A DNA stretch of 64,000 nt from JBBPYC01 sp038200275 (GTDB lineage Bacteria > Pseudomonadota > Gammaproteobacteria > Burkholderiales > Burkholderiaceae_C): NCBI GenBank assembly GCA_038200275.1, contig JBBPYC010000026.1, forward strand, positions 84,777-148,776. The letters are read 5' to 3'. A model generated the notes under the pieces. It ran no database searches. It was not told the DNA's origin and worked only from the letters and a program-made list of their open reading frames with translations. The translations under genes and the position numbers were made by a program. This document shows positions 35,861 to 43,570 of this stretch, piece after piece (position 1 is the first letter of the stretch; each line of letters starts with the position of its first letter).

Positions 35861-36319
35861 TCAGCGACTCCCGACTTCACGCGGCAACTTCAGGAATTGC
35901 ATGAAACCAGGGTCGGCGTACGCTGCCGGGGGCAGGTCGTCGGTAAGCAGCGCTGTATCGACCTCAGCCAGCTCGTTGTCGCGGCTGTCGCTCTGAACCA
36001 TATTGATGAGCAACAGACCGGCTGCTAGCGCTACAACAGGCAATGCCGCAATCCAACGCAACCGCCGGCCGCCCTCATCATCCCCGTCTGCCGTCGCCAC
36101 GGCGTTTGCGCGCATCACGGAAGACGCACGCATCAGCACCTTGGTTCGTTGCGCAAGACGCCGTCGCTCCACTGCCTGCAGGCGTGCCACCCGCAGACGC
36201 TCAATGACTTCGTGCGGGGTGTCCGCCAAGCCTTGAGACAAACGCGCTGCAAACGCGCGACCAAAGCGGTCGCTGAGCAACTGCGCTCGGCGCAATTCAA
36301 CCACTGACGTCGGCTTCAT
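35861..36319 (-). CDS. DUF3619 membrane protein
   Basis: A 152-residue protein with a cytoplasmic Arg-rich N-terminal half (RVARLQAVERRRLAQRTK), one membrane helix (about 90-108, WIAALPVVALAAGLLLI) and an acidic periplasmic tail (DNELAEVDTALLTDDLPPAAYADPGF). The ATG at 36317-36319 overlaps the sigma-factor stop by 4 bases (ATGA). The topology resembles a short anti-sigma factor, which fits the coupling, but that role is an inference. Confidence 0.85.
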   Translation of the reverse strand: MKPTSVVELRRAQLLSDRFGRAFAARLSQGLADTPHEVIERLRVARLQAVERRRLAQRTKVLMRASSVMRANAVATADGDDEGGRRLRWIAALPVVALAAGLLLINMVQSDSRDNELAEVDTALLTDDLPPAAYADPGFMQFLKLPREVGSR

Positions 36320-36894
36320 AGTGTCAATCCCTTGGCAGTCAGCTTTCTGGCCAGCGCATGGACCGCCCTCGAGCAATGCGTCTTCACGCTGCCTTCTGTG
36401 CAACCCATTACGGCAGCGGTTTCGGCAACATCCAGTTCTTCCCAGTAACGCAACAAGAAGGCTTCGCGTTGACGCAATGGCAATTGTTGTATCTCAAGCT
36501 CTATCTGGTGGAAGATTTGTGTTCTCTCGGTAACCGTCTGTGCACTGGCAGTTGAGTCGGAGTTGCCATGGGCTGCCAAGGTTTCCAACAAATCAAAGTC
36601 CCCGTCGATTGCGTCGGACTCGAAATCACTCATGTTGGAAAACAGTGCATTGCGCGACTTCTGCCGACGAAACCAGTCAAGCGTGCAATTCGACAAAATG
36701 CGCTGGAACAGCATCGGCAGCTCGTTCGCAGGCTTGTCGCCGTAGTGTTCGGCCAACTTCATCATGCTGTCTTGCACAATGTCGAGCGCCGACTCCTCAT
36801 TTCGCACGTGGTATAGCGAGCGCTTGAATGCGCGCTTTTCCACGCTTTTGAGGAAATCGGACAGTTCGTGATCGGTCGCCAAGTCGAAGGTCAC
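36316..36894 (-). CDS. RNA polymerase sigma-70 family factor (ECF type)
   Basis: A 192-residue ECF-type sigma factor. Region 2 is DFLKSVEKRAFKRSLYHVRNEESALDIVQDSMMKLAEHY with RILSNCTLDWFRRQKSR; region 4 is LPLRQREAFLLRYWEELDVAETAAVMGCTEGSVKTHCSRAVHAL. The start is unclear: a GTG at 36892-36894 or a TTG three codons upstream. The translationally coupled DUF3619 gene may encode its partner. The target promoters cannot be told from the window. Confidence 0.88.
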   Translation of the reverse strand: MTFDLATDHELSDFLKSVEKRAFKRSLYHVRNEESALDIVQDSMMKLAEHYGDKPANELPMLFQRILSNCTLDWFRRQKSRNALFSNMSDFESDAIDGDFDLLETLAAHGNSDSTASAQTVTERTQIFHQIELEIQQLPLRQREAFLLRYWEELDVAETAAVMGCTEGSVKTHCSRAVHALARKLTAKGLTL

Positions 36895-37254
36895 AGTCCG
36901 CAAGGGCTGCGCGCTGATGGAAGGGGGTGTCTCGCTCGGCGATGTTCAGCCGGAACCGCAGTGCGGTGCTGACCCCATCGCGTTGCCGGTCCCCTGATTG
37001 TTTTTCGTCGGCGGAATTATGTCATCGGCCGAACACTCTGCCCTGCTGTGGGAAACACCGGTCGAAAACCCGCTTGCGCGGTGCGATAATTGATTCTGCA
37101 AGTCAAGTACGGCAAACGGGTCTTGGTCCGGCGTCGCTCCACCGTGTGGACGCTCATGGCTGCAGGCCTCAAGTTTCGATACGACCTCAAAAGGGTTTGT
37201 AGAGAAGCACCAAAGGTATTTCGTCAGAGAAATTCTCAAAGGTTCAATCACATC
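36895..37254. other. Divergent intergenic region between sigma-factor gene and ilvB
   Basis: About 360 bases without a convincing gene. It holds a sigma-70-like promoter candidate for ilvB (listed separately) and about 165 bases of leader after it. The leader can be read in frame with ilvB but lacks a recognisable ribosome binding site or run of branched-chain codons, so no attenuator is claimed here. The sigma-factor promoter was not identified. Confidence 0.5.
37062..37090 (+). promoter_or_regulatory. Sigma-70-like promoter candidate for ilvB
   Basis: TCGAAA at 37062-37067 (four of six to TTGACA) is 17 bases from GATAAT at 37085-37090 (five of six to TATAAT), giving a transcript with a leader of about 155-160 bases before ilvB. 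It is the best-scoring pair seen by eye in this gap; the start site is not proven. Confidence 0.4.
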
Positions 37255-39033
37255 ATGGAAATCAATCAAGCAGAAATCGCAGCCGCCGCCGCTGCAGCGA
37301 GCGAAACCAACCTCCAGGAACTGCGCGGGGCAGAAATTCTGATCAAGGCGTTGCAGGCTGAAAACGTCCAGTTCGTCTGGGGCTATCCCGGCGGCGCCGT
37401 GCTGCACATCTACGACGCGTTCTATAAACAAGACACGATCAAGCATGTGCTGGTACGGCACGAGCAGGCTGCTGTGCATGCTGCGGACGGCTATGCGCGT
37501 GCGACCGGTGAAGTCGGCGTGGCGCTGGTCACCTCCGGCCCTGGCGTGACAAACGCGATCACAGGCATCGCGACCGCCTACATGGACAGCATCCCGATGG
37601 TGATCGTGACTGGCCAAGTGCCGACACCGGCGATCGGGCTCGATGCTTTTCAGGAGTGCGATACCGTCGGCATCACACGACCGATCGTCAAGCACAACTT
37701 TCTTGTGAAGGATGTGCGGCAATTAGCCGACGTGATGAAGCGCGCCTTTCATATTGCGCGCAGTGGTCGGCCAGGTCCTGTCGTGGTGGACATTCCAAAG
37801 GATGTGTCGTTCAACAAGACCATGTATTCGGGCTATCCTGAAACGGTCTCGATGCGGTCCTACAACCCGGTGCGCAAGGGCCATGGCGGCCAGATCCGCA
37901 AGGCGCTGCAATTGCTGCTTGCAGCCAAGCGGCCGTTCGTATACGCAGGCGGTGGGGTGTTGCTGGCGAATGCATCGGCAGAACTGCGTACGCTGGTTGA
38001 CATGCTTGGCTGCCCATGCACCAACACGTTGATGGGACTGGGCGCTTATCCAGCCAGTGACCCGAAGTTTCTCGGCATGCTCGGGATGCATGGGACGCTC
38101 GAAGCGAACAACGCCATGCAGAACTGCGACGTGCTGCTGGCTGTGGGTGCGCGTTTCGACGACCGCGTGATCGGCAACCCGAAGCATTTCGCACAAAACG
38201 AACGCAAGATCATCCACATCGACATCGACCCCTCGAGTATTTCCAAGCGGGTCAAGGTCGACATTCCGATCGTCGGCGATGTGAAGGATGTGCTTGGCGA
38301 GTTGATCGCCATGGTGCGGGAATCCGACCATCGCCAGGATGCCGATGCATTGGCTGGTTGGTGGGAAGCGGTCGAAGGCTGGCGCAAGCGCGACTGCTTG
38401 AAATACGACCGAGGCGACGGCACGGTCATCAAGCCGCAGTACGTCGTCGAGACGTTGTGGAACATGACGCGCGATGCCGATACCTACATCACCTCGGATG
38501 TGGGTCAGCACCAGATGTGGGCTGCACAGTACTACCGCTTTGACGAACCGCGCCGTTGGATCAATTCTGGTGGGCTTGGCACCATGGGCGTCGGCATTCC
38601 GTACGCGATGGGCGTCAAGATGGCGCGGCCCGACAGTGAGGTGTTTTGCATCACAGGCGAAGGCTCGGTGCAGATGTGCATTCAGGAGTTGTCAACCTGC
38701 CTGCAGTACAACACGCCAATCAAGATCGTTTCACTGAACAACCGCTATCTCGGTATGGTTCGCCAATGGCAGGAATTTGACTACGAAGGTCGATACAGCC
38801 ACAGCTACATGGATGCTTTGCCAAATTTTGTGAAGCTTGCAGAAGCCTACGGCCACGTCGGCTTGCTGATCGAGCGACCAGAAGATGTCGAGCCTGCGTT
38901 GCGTGAAGCACGGCGTTTGAAGGACCGCACGGTCTTCATGGACTTCCGTACCGACCCGACCGAGAACGTATTCCCGATGGTGCAGGCCGGCAAGGGCATC
39001 ACCGAAATGCTGTTGGGCTCCGAAGACCTTTGA
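37255..39033 (+). CDS. ilvB: Acetolactate synthase large subunit
   Basis: The ThDP enzyme that makes acetolactate or acetohydroxybutyrate, the first common step of Val, Leu and Ile synthesis. At 592 residues it is full length. After an Ala-rich N-terminus, GAEILIKALQAENVQFVWGYPGG opens the pyrimidine-binding domain with the catalytic Glu in RHEQAAVHAADG; GEGSVQMCIQELST begins the C-terminal ThDP/Mg motif ending in NNRYLGMVRQWQ. The small subunit follows after 141 bases. Confidence 0.97.
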   Translation: MEINQAEIAAAAAAASETNLQELRGAEILIKALQAENVQFVWGYPGGAVLHIYDAFYKQDTIKHVLVRHEQAAVHAADGYARATGEVGVALVTSGPGVTNAITGIATAYMDSIPMVIVTGQVPTPAIGLDAFQECDTVGITRPIVKHNFLVKDVRQLADVMKRAFHIARSGRPGPVVVDIPKDVSFNKTMYSGYPETVSMRSYNPVRKGHGGQIRKALQLLLAAKRPFVYAGGGVLLANASAELRTLVDMLGCPCTNTLMGLGAYPASDPKFLGMLGMHGTLEANNAMQNCDVLLAVGARFDDRVIGNPKHFAQNERKIIHIDIDPSSISKRVKVDIPIVGDVKDVLGELIAMVRESDHRQDADALAGWWEAVEGWRKRDCLKYDRGDGTVIKPQYVVETLWNMTRDADTYITSDVGQHQMWAAQYYRFDEPRRWINSGGLGTMGVGIPYAMGVKMARPDSEVFCITGEGSVQMCIQELSTCLQYNTPIKIVSLNNRYLGMVRQWQEFDYEGRYSHSYMDALPNFVKLAEAYGHVGLLIERPEDVEPALREARRLKDRTVFMDFRTDPTENVFPMVQAGKGITEMLLGSEDL

Positions 39034-39174
39034 AGCGTCCGGCTGCCTGAATTCGTTCTTGGTGGCGCGAAACCAATCCATCCAGCCGTCCGATCCATCG
39101 CTTGCCGAGCCGGCGCATTACCGTGCGTATCGGGGAGGGCAGCGAAAAGTTCGGCGGCTTCTCCCTTCAAATTC

Positions 39175-39666
39175 ATGAAACACATTATTGCGGTGCTGCT
39201 CGAAAATGAGCCAGGTGCGCTGTCGCGCGTGGTTGGTCTGTTTTCGGCTCGCGGCTACAACATCGAATCGCTTGCGGTTGCGCCGACCGAGGACGCCAGT
39301 CTTTCGCGCATGACGATCGAGACCAGCGGCTCCGATGAGGTCATTGAGCAGATCACCAAGCATTTGAACCGCTTGATTGAAGTCGTGAAGGTGGTTGATT
39401 TGACCGAAGGTGCGTACATCGAGCGCGAGTTGATGATGGTCAAGGTGCGCGCGGTGGGCAAGGAGCGCGAGGAGATGACGCGCATGGCGGAGATCTTTCG
39501 TGGCCGCATCATCGATGTGACCGACAAGAGTTATACGCTCGAGTTGACCGGCGACAAAGCCAAGAACGACGCGTTCTTGGTCGCGATCGATCGCGCGGCG
39601 ATTTTGGAGACGGTACGCACCGGCGCCAGCGGCATTGGGCGCGGCGAACGGGTCCTGCGCGTCTGA
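39175..39666 (+). CDS. ilvH: Acetolactate synthase small (regulatory) subunit
   Basis: A 163-residue regulatory subunit with an N-terminal ACT domain (MKHIIAVLLENEPGALSRVVGLFSARGYNIESL) that binds valine for feedback control, and the usual C-terminal ALS-ss domain (ALMMVKV-like ELMMVKVRAVG to RVLRV). ilvH and ilvN names are both used for this type. It lies between ilvB and ilvC, 35 bases before the latter. Confidence 0.96.
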   Translation: MKHIIAVLLENEPGALSRVVGLFSARGYNIESLAVAPTEDASLSRMTIETSGSDEVIEQITKHLNRLIEVVKVVDLTEGAYIERELMMVKVRAVGKEREEMTRMAEIFRGRIIDVTDKSYTLELTGDKAKNDAFLVAIDRAAILETVRTGASGIGRGERVLRV

Positions 39667-39701
39667 CATTCCCAATTCCATCAACGAGGAGATTGAGCTA
39701 C

Positions 39702-40718
39702 ATGAAGGTTTTCTACGACAAGGATTGCGATCTGAGCCTGATCAAGGGCAAAACGGTTGCAATCATCGGCTACGGCAGCCAAGGCCACGCGCATGCGCAA
39801 AACCTGAACGACAGTGGCGTGAAAGTCGTGGTCGGCTTGCGCAAAGGCGGTGCGTCTTGGCCGAAGGTCGAGAAAGCTGGGCTGAAGGTCGCCGAAGTGG
39901 CCGATGCCGTGAAGTCGGCCGATATCGTGATGATGCTGCTGCCCGACGAGCAGATCGCCAACGTCTACAAGAACGACGTGTTGCCTAACATCAAGCAGGG
40001 CGCTTCGGTTGTGTTCGCACACGGCTTCAACGTGCACTATGGCTTCGTGCAGCCGCGCGAAGACCTGGACGTCTGGATGGTCGCTCCAAAGGCGCCGGGT
40101 CACACTGTGCGCAGCACCTATACCCAAGGCGGCGGTGTCCCGCACCTAGTGGCGGTTGCGCAAGACAAGTCCGGCAAGGCGCGCGAGCTTGCGTTGTCGT
40201 ACGCGATGGCCAACGGCGGTGGCAAAGCCGGCATCATCGAGACGAACTTCCGTGAGGAAACCGAGACCGACCTATTCGGCGAACAGGTGGTGCTGTGCGG
40301 TGGCACGGTCGAGCTGATCAAGGCGGGTTTTGAGACGTTGGTAGAAGCCGGCTATGCGCCGGAGATGGCGTACTTTGAATGCCTGCACGAGTTGAAGTTG
40401 ATCGTGGATCTGATCTACGAAGGCGGCATCGCCAACATGAACTACTCGATCTCGAACAATGCTGAGTACGGCGAATACGTGAGCGGCCCGCGCATCGTGA
40501 CCGAAGAGACCAAGCAGGTCATGAAGAAGGTGCTGAAAGACATCCAGACCGGCGAATACGCGAAGAGCTTCGTGCTGGAGAACGCAGGCGGTGCGCCCAC
40601 GCTGGCCAGCCGGCGCCGGTTGATGGCCGAGCACGAGATTGAGGTCGTCGGCGAGAAACTGCGTGCGATGATGCCCTGGATCAAGAAAAACAAGCTGGTC
40701 GATCAGACCCGCAATTGA
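39702..40718 (+). CDS. ilvC: Ketol-acid reductoisomerase (NADP+)
   Basis: Converts acetolactate to 2,3-dihydroxyisovalerate. The 338-residue length marks the short class I form. IIGYGSQGHAHAQNL is the NADP-binding motif, and the knotted C-terminal domain contains the metal ligands in FGEQ and ECLHELKLIVDLIYEGG. The ATG at 39702 has GAGGAG about 11 bases upstream; an earlier in-frame start three codons upstream is less likely. Confidence 0.97.
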   Translation: MKVFYDKDCDLSLIKGKTVAIIGYGSQGHAHAQNLNDSGVKVVVGLRKGGASWPKVEKAGLKVAEVADAVKSADIVMMLLPDEQIANVYKNDVLPNIKQGASVVFAHGFNVHYGFVQPREDLDVWMVAPKAPGHTVRSTYTQGGGVPHLVAVAQDKSGKARELALSYAMANGGGKAGIIETNFREETETDLFGEQVVLCGGTVELIKAGFETLVEAGYAPEMAYFECLHELKLIVDLIYEGGIANMNYSISNNAEYGEYVSGPRIVTEETKQVMKKVLKDIQTGEYAKSFVLENAGGAPTLASRRRLMAEHEIEVVGEKLRAMMPWIKKNKLVDQTRN

Positions 40719-40749
40719 GCCCGTGGGCAGCACTTGGTGCCTCCGTTGC

Positions 40750-40768
40750 CGTTGCCCATTGGGCAACG
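40750..40768. repeat. Perfect inverted repeat between ilvC and pssA
   Basis: CGTTGCCC, a 3-base loop ATT, then GGGCAACG: an 8-base perfect stem 40 bases before pssA. No T-run follows, so it is not a canonical intrinsic terminator. It could be an RNA-stability or processing hairpin between the ilv and pssA coding regions, or a protein-binding palindrome. Confidence 0.4.
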
Positions 40769-40807
40769 TGCAGTACACGCACTGGTTCGGCCACGCATTG
40801 CTGAAGC

Positions 40808-41623
40808 ATGCACGACGACACTGACGCGACCGAGCGGCCGGAGGGCAATTCCCTTCAGCGCCGACGCAGGAAGGGTATCTACATCCTGCCGAACCTGTTC
40901 ACGGTGGCCGCGCTGTTCGGCGGCTTTTACGCGATCGTGATGGCGATGAATGGGCGCTTTGATCTGGCTGCAACAGGTGTGTTTGCGGCAATGGTGCTCG
41001 ACAGCCTGGATGGCAGGGTAGCGCGCCTGACCAACACGCAAAGCGCGTTCGGCGAGCAAATGGATTCGCTGTCCGACATGGTGTCGTTTGGCGCCGCACC
41101 AGGGCTGATTGCGTATGAATGGGCGCTGCGGCCGCTCGGTCGCTGGGGCTGGATTGCCGCGTTTGTCTACTGCGCTTGCGCAGCCCTGCGGCTGGCACGC
41201 TTCAACGTGAACACCAGCGTTGTCGACAAGCGCTATTTCCAGGGGCTGCCGTCGCCTGCGGCGGCGGCACTGGTTGCCGGTTTCATCTGGTTGGTGGCTG
41301 AGGCCGAGATTGACGTGCGCTCGGTAGCATGGCCCACTTTCGCGCTATGCCTGTTTGCCGGACTTACCATGGTGACGAACGTCCCGTATTACAGCTTCAA
41401 GGACATCAACCTGAAGAAGAGTGTGCCGTTCACAGCCATCGTGCTGATCGCGTTGATCATCGCGGTGATCAACATCCACCCGCCGACCGTGCTGTTTGCA
41501 TTATTCATCGTCTATGCCATCAGCGGATACGTCGTATACGGCTGGCGAAAGGCCAAGGGCATTCCGACCAGCGTGATCAGCATGTCGACCGACGAGCCGG
41601 ATGAAGAAGGCCTACACAGATGA
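40808..41623 (+). CDS. pssA: CDP-diacylglycerol-serine O-phosphatidyltransferase
   Basis: A 271-residue membrane enzyme that makes phosphatidylserine, the precursor of phosphatidylethanolamine. The CDP-alcohol phosphotransferase motif is complete: D65, D68, G69, A72, R73, G82, D86, D90. About eight hydrophobic helices. The usual partner psd (decarboxylase), often adjacent in related genomes, is not between ilvC and pssA here. The leuA leader begins 28 bases after its stop. Confidence 0.94.
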   Translation: MHDDTDATERPEGNSLQRRRRKGIYILPNLFTVAALFGGFYAIVMAMNGRFDLAATGVFAAMVLDSLDGRVARLTNTQSAFGEQMDSLSDMVSFGAAPGLIAYEWALRPLGRWGWIAAFVYCACAALRLARFNVNTSVVDKRYFQGLPSPAAAALVAGFIWLVAEAEIDVRSVAWPTFALCLFAGLTMVTNVPYYSFKDINLKKSVPFTAIVLIALIIAVINIHPPTVLFALFIVYAISGYVVYGWRKAKGIPTSVISMSTDEPDEEGLHR

Positions 41624-41650
41624 TGCTGGCCGTGGTAGAGTGAGTACATC

Positions 41651-41704
41651 ATGTGCAAGAAGTCGCTGGCTCTACTATCGATCCGTCACGGGCGGAGCAG
41701 GTAA
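41651..41704 (+). CDS. leuA leader peptide (17 residues)
   Basis: The ORF ATG-TGC-AAG-AAG through TAA encodes MCKKSLALLSIRHGRSR. Residues 6-9 are Leu-Ala-Leu-Leu, two of them read by CTA, a rare codon in this GC-rich sequence. A terminator hairpin begins 24 bases after the stop, and leuA follows. This is the layout of a ribosome-mediated leucine attenuator. Translation is inferred from layout; GAGTGAG before the ATG could be its ribosome binding site. Confidence 0.65.
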   Translation: MCKKSLALLSIRHGRSR

Positions 41705-41727
41705 GCGCGCGTATTCTTTCTCTGCAC

Positions 41728-41760
41728 AACGGCCCGTTCGCTCCAGCAACGGGCCGTTTT
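41728..41760 (+). terminator. Attenuator-type terminator hairpin upstream of leuA
   Basis: An 11-base perfect stem (41728-41738 with 41748-41758, core ACGGCCCGTT/AACGGGCCGT), a 9-base loop, then a short T-run ending in TTTC. It lies between the leader peptide and the leuA start at 41806, so it can only act on leuA expression. The T-run is short, so termination may be partial. Confidence 0.72.
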
Positions 41761-41805
41761 CATTTGGGTTGCTGGTGGCGTCACATTTTTTCGAGGACCA
41801 CCGAC

Positions 41806-43509
41806 ATGTTGAGCCAGCCCAACCAGAAATACCGAGCATTCCTGCCAGTCAAGTTGCCTGATCGGCGCTGGCCTGACGTTGTCCTGAGCAGCGCCCCAAT
41901 CTGGCTGTCCACCGATCTGCGGGACGGCAACCAGGCATTGATCGAGCCCATGGACATTCCGCGCAAGCTCGCGATGTTCGAGGTTCTGGTATCGATCGGC
42001 TTCAAGGAGATCGAGGTCGGCTTTCCGTCTGCGTCGCAGGTCGAGTTCGACTTTGTGCGCAAGCTGATCGAAGAAGATCGGATTCCCGACGACGTGACGA
42101 TCCAGGTGCTGACTCAGGCCCGCGATCACTTGATTGAACGCACGTTCGAGTCGGTGGTCGGCGCACCGCGTGCAATCGTGCATCTCTATAACGCGACTGC
42201 GCCGGTGATGCGGCGCGTTGTGCTCGGCATGGACGAAGACCAGATCGTGGACTTGGCGACGACGCAAGCCCGGCTGTTCAACGAGCTGGCCGCCAAGCAG
42301 CCGGAAACGCGCTGGACCTTCGAGTACTCGCCTGAGATGTTCTCCGGCACCGAACTCGCGTTCTCCAAACGCGTGGTCGATTCGGTTACGCAGGTCTGGG
42401 CGCCGACGCCCGAGCGCAAGTGCATCATCAATCTGCCGTCCACCGTCGAGCATTCGACGCCCAACATCTTCGCCGACATGATCGAGTGGATGCACGGCCA
42501 CCTCGAACGGCGTGATTCGATTGTGCTGTCGGTCCATCCACATAACGATCGCGGCACTGGTACTGCGGCCGGCGAGTTCGCATTGATGGCCGGCGCCGAC
42601 CGGATCGAAGGATGCTTGTTCGGCAACGGCGAACGCACCGGCAACGTGGATCTCGTCAACATCGCGCTCAACCTCTATACACAAGGCGTTGCGCCTGGGC
42701 TGGACTTCTCGCAGATCGATGCGATCCGCGCGACGGTCGAGCATTGCAACCAGATCGCGGTGCATCCACGCCATCCTTATGTTGGCGATCTGGTCTACAC
42801 GTCCTTCTCCGGCTCGCATCAGGATGCGATCAAGAAAGCGTTTGTAGCGCGCAAAGACAGCGATATCTGGGACATGCCGTACCTGCCGATCGACCCGAAG
42901 GACCTGGGCCGCAGCTACGAGGCGGTGATCCGCGTGAACAGCCAGTCCGGCAAGGGCGGCATGGCGTATCTGCTGGAAAGCGCCTATGGGCTGGAGCTGC
43001 CCCGGCGCCTGCAGATGGAGTTCAGCCACGCGGTGCAGCGTGTGATGGACGTACAGGGAAAGGAACTCAACGCGGCGGACCTGTGGAATGTATTCGAGCG
43101 TGAATACCGCATTGGCCAGACGGCGGCGCCGCCGTATTGCGTGACCGATGAGCACAGCGACAGCACGGGCTCATCGGTTTCGTTGCAGGCTGAACTGGAC
43201 TGGCAAGGCGAGCGGATCGAAGTTGCCGGCCGCGGCAACGGGCCGATCGATGCATTCGTCAATGCGCTGGCGCAAGCTTCTGGTCACTCGATCCGCGTGC
43301 TCGACTATCACCAGCACTCGATGGGTGCCGGTGCCGATGCCAAGGCCGTTGCGTATTTCGAGATGCGGATCGATGACGAAACGACGCTGTTTGGTGTCGG
43401 CATCGATGCGAACGTGATCTCGGCATCGTTGAAAGCGATCCGCTGCGGCCTGGAGCGCGCGCGGCCCAGCCGTACATCAAGCCACACGGCAGAACCCGAA
43501 GCCGCGTGA
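41806..43509 (+). CDS. leuA: 2-isopropylmalate synthase, long type (LeuA2)
   Basis: Condenses 3-methyl-2-oxobutanoate with acetyl-CoA, committing carbon to leucine. The 567-residue form with SSAPIWLSTDLRDGNQALIEPMD at the catalytic start, HPHNDRGTGTAAGEFALMAGADRIEG with the metal His pair, and a C-terminal regulatory domain belongs to the long, LeuA2-like class. The ATG at 41806 is in the expected place, after the leader and terminator. A second LeuA of the other class follows 61 bases downstream. Confidence 0.95.
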   Translation: MLSQPNQKYRAFLPVKLPDRRWPDVVLSSAPIWLSTDLRDGNQALIEPMDIPRKLAMFEVLVSIGFKEIEVGFPSASQVEFDFVRKLIEEDRIPDDVTIQVLTQARDHLIERTFESVVGAPRAIVHLYNATAPVMRRVVLGMDEDQIVDLATTQARLFNELAAKQPETRWTFEYSPEMFSGTELAFSKRVVDSVTQVWAPTPERKCIINLPSTVEHSTPNIFADMIEWMHGHLERRDSIVLSVHPHNDRGTGTAAGEFALMAGADRIEGCLFGNGERTGNVDLVNIALNLYTQGVAPGLDFSQIDAIRATVEHCNQIAVHPRHPYVGDLVYTSFSGSHQDAIKKAFVARKDSDIWDMPYLPIDPKDLGRSYEAVIRVNSQSGKGGMAYLLESAYGLELPRRLQMEFSHAVQRVMDVQGKELNAADLWNVFEREYRIGQTAAPPYCVTDEHSDSTGSSVSLQAELDWQGERIEVAGRGNGPIDAFVNALAQASGHSIRVLDYHQHSMGAGADAKAVAYFEMRIDDETTLFGVGIDANVISASLKAIRCGLERARPSRTSSHTAEPEAA

Positions 43510-43570
43510 TCATCGCCGGAAGGCGCGCGTTTACACCACGTCGATTCGTATACACAGAGGACTTAGCCAC

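Noticed and set aside
41686..43155. 489-codon minus-strand frame opposite leuA2
   Set aside because: Antisense shadow of a conserved enzyme gene; no recognisable protein.
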